Source: Xiphydria camelus | Lineage: Eukaryota; Arthropoda; Insecta; Hymenoptera; Xiphydriidae | NCBI GenBank assembly: GCA_963678675.1 | Contig: OY783199.1 | Coordinates: 18,655,709 to 18,719,708 of the forward strand | Length of the DNA stretch: 64,000 bases | Reading direction: 5' to 3' | Shown here: positions 11,716 through 21,300 of the stretch, piece by piece | Layout: each line of letters begins with the position of its first letter | How positions within the stretch are numbered: the first letter of the stretch is position 1 | Translations under genes and position numbers: made by a program | Notes under the pieces: model-generated | What the model saw: the letters and a program-made list of their open reading frames with translations, nothing else | What the model was told of the DNA's origin: nothing | Databases searched by the model: none

Positions 11716-12090
11716 ATATACGTATATGATTACGAAAAATATATCTATGTCTTACGCGCGTATATTTTTTATTTCACCACTTACAGAATATTTAAACCGT
11801 ATATTATACGTATAACGCGTACATATATTTCACGTACATAAATAATATCGTATAATATACATACGTATACTACGTATAGTACGTATAGTACGTATAGTAC
11901 GTGTAGTCCGTATACTAGTATGGTTACGAAAAATATACGTCTTGCTTACGTATATTTTTCATTTCGATACTTACGGAATATTTAAAACATATATTATACG
12001 CATAATGTGTGTGTGTAGATATATTTCACGTGTACAGATAATAAACATACAGAGCATACGTATATTATATTAACCGGCCATTTAACTCTA
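11716..12090. repeat. Tandem duplication of a TACGTATA-rich unit
   Basis: TACGAAAAATATA...CTTACG...TATATTTTT...TTACRGAATATTTAAA...CATATATTTCACGT occurs from 11731 and again from 11925 (about 194 bp apart). Between them is a short array of TAGTACGTA units at 11868-11905. Extremely rich in TACG/CGTA. Confidence 0.7.
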
Positions 12091-12640
12091 TTTTCTACAT
12101 TAATTTTACGTATAATTACGTATATCAAACGTAAGTAGGCACCTATGTCGTATGGGACCCGATCGGGGAAATTGCACTTACGAGGTTTTCAAAGTAAGGT
12201 ATCGATATATTAAATATATATGATTTCAATCATCTTTGTTAGGATGAAAAATTGAATCGCTTTACCTTACTAACTATCAACTTTTGTTATATGTTACTTT
12301 TGGCCCATGTTCGGACAATACTTTTTTTAAGATTCCATTTTTATCTACAATAATGTCCTATTTCGATACGAGACAAAAGTTTATATAGTAAATGACAAGA
12401 TAATATCGACTCAAATTTCCTTCCTAGAAAAAAAAGTGAAATAAGTATTTGTTGTATATTCATAGTTTAAATTTCCGACTGAAAATGTTTGCATTACTCT
12501 AATGTAATATATATTAATTATAAAATAAATTTATAACATTTCTCCTCGGAATTATTGCTCTTATTTAGCACCCTTCCATTTAAAATTAGTTTGTGGCTAA
12601 TAAAATTTCGACGAAGCTGCCAGACAAAAATCGTGCTAGG
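12091..12640. other. Intergenic, no feature seen
   Basis: A/T-rich sequence without recognisable genes or repeats. Confidence 0.4.
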
Positions 12641-12800
12641 GTTCTGATCGGGCAGCCCTGTTGGGCCCCGATCGGGTTTGCCCGACAAGGCCCTCGTCCC
12701 CAAACCGCGTTACAAAAGTCATCGGGCCCTGGTCGGGCAGCCCTGTCGGGGCCCTATCATGGATCGGGCGTGCCTCGTCGGGACCCGATGAGCGCCTTAT
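12641..12800. repeat. GC-rich CCCGATCGGG repeat block
   Basis: CGGGCAGCCCTG occurs at 12649 and again at 12734 (85 bp apart), each followed by GGGCCC and GATCGGG motifs. It stands out from A/T-rich surroundings and looks like two diverged minisatellite units rather than a gene. Confidence 0.55.
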
Positions 12801-13660
12801 CCAGATTTCTACTCGGGGCGAGTTGAATTCTCGGCTTCTACCGAACGAGCAAATCGCCCATATAATCCAAAAGTGTCACTATACGAAATTTTTGCCGCGT
12901 GCAACAGTGACATTAAATCAGTAGTAACCGGTGTGCGGAGCAAGTTGTAAATACTGTTTTCATCTTGACATAAAAATCCTAAATACTTCATCCACATAAA
13001 GCCACATTATTTCGATTTCATTTGGGGTTGGAAGTTTTAAAATGCTTCTCCTTCAAAATTTAGCTTTTTGGTATAGTGACGGTCTAGGAATATGTGTGCG
13101 AAGTGTCGTAAGCCGGACGTGACCGACGATGGCAGGAAGGCAGGAGGCATCTACGATTGCGAGTAGGTACGAGAGCCGATTTCAAGCGGATTGCGTCCTC
13201 CTCTCCTAGGTCGGCATACGTGAGCACGTGCGTGCGAGCCAGTTGCACACGTACCGAGTGTGCGCGAACGGAGAGACCTTCCGCGCGCAACGCGCGCCAA
13301 TGCCGAGAGCGTTCGTTGACTTGTGTATCGGCGGCCACGAACGCGCCCGAGTTTTCGGCAGTATCGAACGGCTCCCCTCTACCGCCGCCTCTTCGGCTCT
13401 CGGTACGGGAGAACTCCACCTTGCTGATGGTACCCTGCCGCCCGCGTTGTCCGACGCGTTGCCGAAATTTGGCTGTGATTGATGGCCATTAGGGTGGGCC
13501 AACTCGTCGGTCCTGTCTCATTCGGCCCGTGAAGTTGAGCAATGCGACGTGCGAGAGGAGGGTTGAGACGTTTGGTTCGTTTCGTTGTGGAACGCGAAAA
13601 TGCAGGATCGAACCTAGCCGTGGTCGTGCCCTGCTCTGATCGAGCTTCGTTTTATTTCTG
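12801..13660. other. Intergenic CpG-rich block, no gene recognised
   Basis: 13090-13520 is GC-rich with open frames on both strands (111 and 98 residues) that overlap and lack any known domain. Possible promoter or 5' non-coding region, unproven. Confidence 0.35.
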
Positions 13661-13662
13661 TA

Positions 13663-14035
13663 GGGTGAAATTCGAGGGCAGTGATTAATTTTTGAAGGAG
13701 GAAAATTATTCGTTCTTTTCTATGGCAGGGAAATCGTTTGAGCGACTCGATAGTGCTGTCGTTTTTTTTAGTGATTCATTATTTGGAAGGAAATTCACTT
13801 GGAAAGAGTGGAGACACTTACGCAGACTACGCGTTACGTATTTTGGTAAGGATGAAATTCGAGGGCGTTGATTAATTTTTGAAGGAGACAAATTATTTGA
13901 TCCTTTCTGCTGCAGGGAAGGCAATCGTTCAATCGATTCGGTAGTGTTGTCGTTTTTTGATGATTCATGTCGAAGGAAATTCATTTGGAAAGTAGAGACA
14001 CTTACGTAGACTACGCATTGCAATTCGTAAGAGAT
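13663..14035. repeat. 187-bp tandem duplication
   Basis: GTGAAATTCGAGGGCAGTGA at 13664 recurs as ATGAAATTCGAGGGCGTTGA at 13852. Both copies continue through TTAATTTTTGAAGGAG, TGTCGTTTTTT and GAGACACTTACG(C/T)AGACTACGC in the same order. Confidence 0.8.
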
Positions 14036-14080
14036 TCTTCAAGTCGTCCCCCTTATTAATTTCATGCAGCAGGTATTTAT

Positions 14081-14598
14081 ACACTTTTGTGCAAATTAAT
14101 GGAATCAAAATATTTCTGTTTGATAAACCCCTAATTTACATGAAATTAACTCTACAGTTTATTATTAGTATGACTACCTTTTACCTTAATTAACATTTAA
14201 ATTCTTTCTGGCGTAGAGTCGACAATTTCTGGCAATTATAGGTACCTTTCAGTTTTTCATCATGAAACCACATTGAAAAACATGTTTTCATTCTATTTAA
14301 TTTTATAAGAGTATAAGTATTTAGAAGAATTCTTTCATTTCGATGAAGGCTTTCATTGAAATCTGTACACCCTTGTATTAATTAATAGAATAACAAATTT
14401 ATTTCAAGTGTGATTTAATTGTGAAAAACTAGAAGATAATTTCGGAGAAAACTTGTGGACTCTACGCTAGAAAGAACTGAAATATTAATCAAGGTGAGTG
14501 ATGATCACACTAACAAGGAGTGGTAAATTTCAGTTCATGTAAATTAGGAATGTATGAAATAGAAATATTTTGATTCCATTAATTTGCAGAAGGATGTA
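14081..14598. mobile_element. 520-bp foldback element
   Basis: Long inverted arms. The left arm has TTTGTGCAAATTAATGGAAT, CAAAATATTTCTGTTTGA and CTAATTTACATGAA; the right arm has TTCATGTAAATTAG, TAGAAATATTTTGATTCC and ATTAATTTGCA. Inner arms pair CTTTCTGGCGTAGAGTC with GACTCTACGCTAGAAAG. Ends ACAC(T/C)..TTGTGCAAATTAATGG next to TA are compatible with a Tc1/mariner-type MITE. No open frame. Confidence 0.75.
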
Positions 14599-16430
14599 TA
14601 TTTTACTTATCATCAGTCACATGATAAACAGCCTTTTCCAACGTTTTCCTCGTTCCAACGGAGCCACCGTTACGCCTACTCCTCGCACATTCTAGGTACG
14701 TACATTCGGCCGAGCGCACACATATAGCGATCGCGTCGCGTTCTCCTTGGAGCTTACGCTCGCGAGCGACGATCGGCGAAAGATTGCAAGCTTCAGGTGT
14801 GCTGCCGTGATCCCGGGGCAAGTGGCAACTTGGAAGCCGCCTCTTCTTCGCTCTGCTCGCCGTTGCCGCAGCAACATGCATGACTCTTTATTTAACAACA
14901 ATTAACATTCATACGCGATTCACACGCGAGCCATTTTCCGCTCCACTTTTTGGGCCGATCATTCCTATCGTACATCGTAACCGGGTCGTCAGTTATAACG
15001 ATTTTAAACAGTCTCCACAAATTCCATATTACGCCAGAGGCGATGCGTTTACTCGCTGCACACACACACACACATACGTGATATCTCTAATTTACTGCAG
15101 TCTAGGTCCGTCCGTCGTATACGAATTATTTCTACTTTGACTCAGAAGTGAAACAAGGCTAATTATAATCGAATATGTAGGAATATGATATATTCTAGCG
15201 TGTACTTCCTTACGATTTTCGCGTTTTCAAAATCCAGACACATTTTTCCAACGAAATTAGTCCAATTGTACCACGCGTACGCACGCTAAACTCAGGAACA
15301 AAAGAGGGTTCCTCGAAATAATTCCATTCGACCTGGGGGTCTCATTAGATTCGCTCTTTTTTTCGCCAATCCCTCGTACCACGCCTTCGCAAACCGAGTT
15401 ATGCATCTCGAGATTCCGCGAAGAAATCCTTAGCTCATTTGCTGCACAAGTTCGCAATGGTCTGCCAGCCGCCTCCACCCTCCCTAAAAGTTGCTGAAAA
15501 ATATTCCGAGGCTTCCCCGAAGGACCGCGCGTAAATCCTCCGCCCCTCCCTCTCTTCGATCGCGTGTCGCGCGAGGGCCGAGTCCTGCGCGGTCGATGCT
15601 GTTCCTCACGTATACTTACCTCGCGCGCGCGCGCGCGCGTGCACGATTTTTTTGGACTCGCCTCGGATCCGTCGGCTATCGACGCTTTTTACGTAGCAGC
15701 GACGTGGCTGTTGCCAGCTCGTCGGCCGACCTTTGCCGGCTGAATATGTCGCAAACGGCCGGCCGCTGGCGCAGGTACTCAGCAGGCGAGCATACGGCGG
15801 CAGTAGATACACCGCCGAGCGCGCCAGACGACCATCACGACCCGCCGACTACTTTCGATCGACGACCAACGCGATGCGCATGCGATCCTCGTACAAAGAT
15901 TTACCGGTCTTCGGTTATGTTTGATGCACCATTATGTTTTTGATTACGGTAGGTTAGTTGCATCGCACGCGTCATGCGTCGCGTCAAAATGCGTAACGGT
16001 ATTCGCGACGTCGACGGAGGCTCGTCCCAGATGCGAATTTACGGATTCTGCCACGCGTGCCCGGCCGTGCGACGGGATATCGCCGGAATTCGACGATCGA
16101 AACGGCGCGCTATCGAAGGTCGTCTCGACGCCGGGGCGAATCGGAGCCGGATGTCGAGCGGCCTCGTGCTTTTGTATGGTGGAAGCGGACACTGCGAGAG
16201 CAATTCGGTCGGAGAGAAAGTGGCGACGTGTTATATAATTCTTTGGATTGCAGGTTCGTTTAAAAATGGAGAAAGTCAGCTAGATTTGATAATTCCAGGA
16301 TAGATATATTATAAATTATTATAATTTTATATTTTCATATAAAATTTCCTATCAGAAATGCGAAGGGTAGACTCGACGACGCGATTGGCGATACGAATAC
16401 GCGTGGTCGAATTAGAGAAAAATTATCGAA
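14599..16430. other. Intergenic, CpG-rich, no gene recognised
   Basis: Two CpG-rich blocks (14630-14870 and 15480-16250) with short overlapping frames on both strands. An (AC)n run lies at 15058-15074. Nothing resembling a known protein was found. Confidence 0.35.
15622..15641. repeat. (CG)n microsatellite
   Basis: Ten alternating CG/GC dinucleotides, a potential Z-DNA-forming tract. Confidence 0.9.
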
Positions 16431-16640
16431 ATTTTACCCTTACTTTGATACTTCATTCGACCTACTCAGCCTATAAGCTCCTATTTTGAACATAATACCG
16501 GTAAAATGTTCACCAACAGTCCATATTAGGCTCAACGTGGGGTTCCAATACACGGGAAAATCGACCTACTACAAGCCGAAAAGAGTAGGTCTAAAATTTC
16601 GGCTCGGGAGAAGTTCGGTATTACATTTCATAATGGTAGA
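16430..16640. mobile_element. Dispersed repeat related to 26230-26430
   Basis: GCCTATAAGCTCCTATTTTG and TTCACCAAC here occur in reverse complement at about 26330-26380, together with similar TAGGTCTAAAATTT/AAATTTTAGAC-type flanks. Shared non-coding repeat. Confidence 0.55.
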
Positions 16641-17690
16641 GAAAAGAACGTCGATATCCTCCAGTCAATACTTCTCTTAGAAAACGGAATTACCACAGTC
16701 CTCCGCGCCTCTTTTAGATTCGTCATTCGTTACAAAATCCACGCCGGAGATCGTCGACCGTATCAGTGTCGCTGCGCTCTCGATAAGTGTAGGTACGTGT
16801 AGGTGGTACGTAGATCGACGGCCAGCTCGAGTCGTCGCGGCGATAAGAGACGACGATGACACGGCGAGAAGTAGATGGCATAACATAAGGAAATGCGACA
16901 AGCTGAGAGACTTTTTATCAGGCGAGCATGAGAGTGTAGGAGGATTCGACGCCGTTCCAGAAACGGATCGTCGCGATTTGTCTCGCTCGTCGGGACCGTG
17001 AACGTCGCGATTCGGTTGTCAGCATCGAAATCAATCTTCGGACTTCTCTGCTCGCGCGACTCTCTCGTCGGTCGCGGATCTCGTCGCGAATCTCTCGAGC
17101 GGATGCAGTTTCCGGGCGAATTTGATGATTTGTGAGGAATTATCCATCGATATCGACGAATAGTCATTCGATTTCTGTTCCTAGACTCAGAGGAACCGAT
17201 CGATTTTTATTTGCTTTCGAGTTAGAGTAAAGGGGAAGCTGGAGTAACGCGCAGGATAAAGGATCTGCTCGTTAGAGTTATATGAAACGAATCACCCCCA
17301 TGACTTTTTATTAATTCGTATTTACAATACATATTAGGTACCAGGGATCGTTGCATAGAGCCACGACAAGCGTCTCGACGAGTATAAAAATGATCCCGTC
17401 GACGGACGGTTTTATAATTGCCAAGTCCCTTTGGGTCCCATATATATTTCTTTTTTTTTCAGCGGCAGTGACGCTCGGACATGAAAATCGTTACGGTATA
17501 ACGTAGGTACGAAACTTAAAGACGGAATCGGTGGGAATCCAAGACGAATCGCTTGTAAAATTATCTATGACGCGCGTAATGAGTACTCGAGCTTCTCAAT
17601 CATTTACAATCGAACCTCTGCACTTTCCAAACTGAGAAAAATAATTTGTCGATCTAAGTAACCGTCGACATAAATAGTCCCAAGAACATA
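16640..17690. other. Intergenic, no gene recognised
   Basis: Moderately CpG-rich with an unremarkable 134-residue minus frame at 16763-17167 that lacks recognisable features. Nothing else seen. Confidence 0.35.
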
Positions 17691-17694
17691 TTTA

Positions 17695-17950
17695 CACCGA
17701 AAACAGAGTTTATTAATAGTTAATAAATGTAATTTAAAATACGGAGAAATAAATATTTCGTTAGGACGAGAAAATATAATGTGTTAACTATTAAAATCTT
17801 TATCTCATTCAAACGGTTACCTCAGAGGATCTAATTGTGCCAAATAAATATGGTAATAATTAACGAATATTTATTTGATCCAATAAAATGTTTATTTCGC
17901 CATATTCAAACAAACATTTATTAACCACAAACAAACTGTTTTCTCGGTGT
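17695..17950. mobile_element. ACAGTTTATTAATAGTTAATAAATG MITE (family III), copy 1
   Basis: Ends CACCGAAAACAGAGTTTATT and AACTGTTTTCTCGGTG. The interior ATACGGAGAAATAAATATTT, CAAACGGTTACCTCAGAGGA and AATAATTAACGAATATTTA is shared with five other copies in the window. Confidence 0.75.
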
Positions 17951-18090
17951 ATGTTCCATTGAATTGAACGAATCTACACTTGATTCAAATAACATGTACT
18001 TGATTCAATGTCAATATGTCAGACTAAAATAAACATGTTCTTGATACTATTCATATAGACGATTATTTGGGTTGGCAAATTATTTCTTCC

Positions 18091-18345
18091 ATGCCGAGAA
18101 CACGGTTTATTTGCAATTATTAATAACGGTTTATTTGAATATGGCAAAATAAACATTTTATTGGATGAGGTAAATATTCGTTAACTATTACGATATTTAT
18201 TTGGCACAATTCGATCCGCAGAGGCAACCGTTTGAATAAAATAAACATTTTAATAATTAACATATAATTTCTTGTCCTAAAGAAATATTAATTTCGCCGT
18301 ATTTAAAATTACATTTATTAACTGTTAATAAACTGTCTTCTCGGT
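18091..18345. mobile_element. Family III MITE, copy 2, in the 3' UTR of the giant-tail cadherin
   Basis: Ends TGCCGAGAACACGGTTTATT and AACTGTCTTCTCGGTGCA. Its inner edge is only about 30 bases beyond the stop codon, so it supplies most of the immediate 3' UTR and the nearest AATAAA hexamers. Together with copy 1 it brackets about 140 bp of A/T-rich sequence. Confidence 0.75.
18314..18319 (-). terminator. Candidate polyadenylation signal of the giant-tail cadherin
   Basis: AATAAA on the minus strand 56 bases after the stop codon, but inside an inverted-repeat element. Several further copies follow within the same element, so the actual site cannot be chosen from sequence alone. Confidence 0.35.
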
Positions 18346-18374
18346 GCAGTGCATTCGACGGTCTCCGTATCGAA

Positions 18375-21300
18375 TTAAGACGGCGGCGTGGTGCTGTCCG
18401 CTCTCAATTGCGAGGGTGCCGCCTCGCTGTACGCAATGTCGAATACGCTCTTCTTCTCCAAAAGCTGCTGGTGACGCAATCGCCCTCCCTGAAGAGACAC
18501 CGCGATACCCGAGTCCAAGTCGTCGTCGGGCCTCCGTCCGTCCGATGCTTGACCTTGAAAATGCTCCGGCGAGATCTGTGGCGAGGGGTGCGGCACCGGC
18601 GGCGGATGCAGATAAAAGGGCGGTGGAATCCTCTCGTACTTGTACTCGGAATGCTGGACAAGGGGGTGGTAAGTCGTATGCACGGGGGACGGGGGCGGCG
18701 AGGGTGGCTTCTCCGGCGCGAATATCTCCACCTGGAGATCCTCGTTCGTCGCGCCCTCCGCCTTACGTAATTTCCTCCCCTGACGGACGATGGCCTTCAG
18801 CTGCTCCGACTCCACGTTCACCAGCGGCTTGATCTTGCGTCGCGTTTTCGGCGTCACTTCCGGCGTCGCGATTTTCTTCAGCTTCCGGTAATTTCGACTG
18901 TCGACCTTGTGCTTCACGTTCCTGCGCATCCAACGCGGTCGCTGTTCCTCTTCTTCGGCTTCCCTCTTCTCACGCCTCTTCCTCTCCATCTCCGCTCGCT
19001 TCTGCTTGTACCAGGACATGTGTCGGGACTGAGACAGGCTGCTTTCGGGGTCCTTCGCGGTATCTTCCGCCGTTTTCGGTAGACTCGACGATTTATCGGC
19101 TTCGCTGCTTGGCGTAGAAAGTTCTTTATCTTTTTCTTTGACTGGTTTCGATTTCCCCGGCTGGATTTCTTTCTCGTCCCTCCTTTGTCCTTTTCTCACG
19201 TCAGGCTCGTCCCTCTCGCATGACGACTCCGTTGGCGCTTTTTCGCGCTGAAGAAGTCGTCCGGAATCTAGACCTTCGCGGGCGGCAATGGGGACGGTCA
19301 GGTGCTGCACTTCGAGCTCTTTAATTCTTGAGTCTTCCTTGGAAGGACCGACGTCCTTTTCCCTATTCCGACTCGAATCACTAGCCGCCGGTATCTTCCC
19401 TCGTCGCGATTTCGCTTCAAGCTTTCCGCGTTGAGCAAGATTCCTCGAATCCAGTTCTTTGGAAGCTGCGACAGGAGCGCGCTCCTGTGCTGAGCTCGAG
19501 ATCGTTGCCGTCTTCATTGTTTGTCCCGTGATTGGTTTCTCAGGGAGGAGTGGCACTTTTCGCTCGACACTTTTAGAAGACGGCTCTTTCGCAGTTTCTC
19601 GCTCTTCCGATTTCGACTCCACTTTCTTCCCGAAGGAACCATTCTCTCCTCCGATACGACCGACGTCTCGTGGAAGCTCTTCCTTCTCGCCGGGAATGCT
19701 TTTAGTATCGCGTTTCGCCTGCGATTTTTCCTGTAGCGCGATTGAATCCTTGCTCTGATCAAAAGACACGTCCTTTCGAGTCGTCGAATCTGCCTCTCGA
19801 CTTTTCATACTCTGTAATTTCTTTTTGCTTTCATTTTCGTTTTTTTCCTTCGACGTTTCGACGATTTCATTATTTTTCTCTTCTCTTTTATAAGAATCCA
19901 ATTTTATATCGGACGGTACTTCACTTTCAGACCCTTCAGTTTTCTTTTCTACGTTAGGAGCTTTCTCCTCTTCAGGGCTAGATCTAATCGCGGTAGACGG
20001 AATAATATTCATCGTAGGAGTTTTTTTTTCTTCCGAATTTCTAACATTCTTCTCGTCGCCGTTCTTCGTCTCGATTTGCGTTACAGGCATCGCCAGTGTC
20101 TCGGAAATCTCCGACATGGCGTCTCGTATTTTTAGCTCATCATTTCCGATCGACTCGATCGCGATAGTCTCCGATTCCCAAGATTTGTCAGCTTCTTTGG
20201 CGATGTCATCTTGCGTCGTTCGGAGTTGTCGTCGCGGTGTTCGATACGGCTGTGTGCTCAGCATCGTTTTACTGGAAGAATCACTATAAGAGTCACTGTC
20301 GTCCGAGTCTCGATCAGGTTGTGGCGACTCGATTAGTGGTGCCGTACCTGGAAGTGATTGCTTTCGCTCCTGTAATTCAGCATTTTTAAGCGGAACGTCA
20401 ATTTCTTTTGACACAGGTGCTTTGCCATTTATTGCAGACTCGCCGTGACCATCTTTTTCCATGGCGAGAAGATTTTCGGCTTGAGCTTTCTTGTCGAAAG
20501 CTGAAGGCTTCTCGGTAATGGCGATTGCTAGGTTTCCTGGCTGTTCGAGCGACGTCGAAGTGGGATCGCTCTTCTCTTCCGGTTCTACTTTCTCCGGAGG
20601 ATGCGAAAGTACGTAAGACAACTCTTCTACTTTACGAGAGGTATCGTCTTCTGGAGCTTTCGCCTTCTCTTCTTCTTTTAACGGAGTTTTCTCCGTTTCT
20701 TGTTTGGTACTCGATATTATCGGCGTAGCTGTCGTCATCACTGATGCTTCGTCAGAATTTGAGGGTGCTGCAGTTGACGTCACGGTCGCCGTAGCCGAAT
20801 CTTTCGTTATCAAAAGCGACGTTTTTTCTTTTTCGTTATCGACAGTTTCGCTTTTATCAGCAAGGGTGGTAATCTCTTCCGATTTTTTCTCCGCGTGATC
20901 TACATTAGTCTTTATTTCATCGCCATCGATAATCGGAATAGTTTCGTTCATTTCAGATTTGATACCAGAATCTTCCCTTCCACTTTCTCCAGCTGCTTCC
21001 GTCTCTTTCTGTATGGCTTTTTCTGTCACTCTCATCATTTCAGGGACTCGAGAAATACCTTCCACCTTAAAAATGTCATTGCTCGTACTTTCATCCGCAC
21101 CCTTTACCGCAGAAATACTCGATTCCAATTTTTCCTCCACCTTTCGACCCTCTCTTTCGTTAAGCTCGACCATTTCAGAAGTTACTAACGGCTTTTCCGA
21201 ATCCTTCGCAGGTTTTACAGCCTCCGCATTTTCTTCTTTCCTCTCAGCTTTCCTTTTATCTTCGATCGACGGCGCGTCTTGATCTTCCAAATGTTTCTCG

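Noticed and set aside
15491..16303. Cluster of 100-150 residue frames on both strands
   Set aside because: Mutually overlapping in a CpG-rich region where stop codons are rare; Arg/Ala/Ser composition typical of spurious frames.
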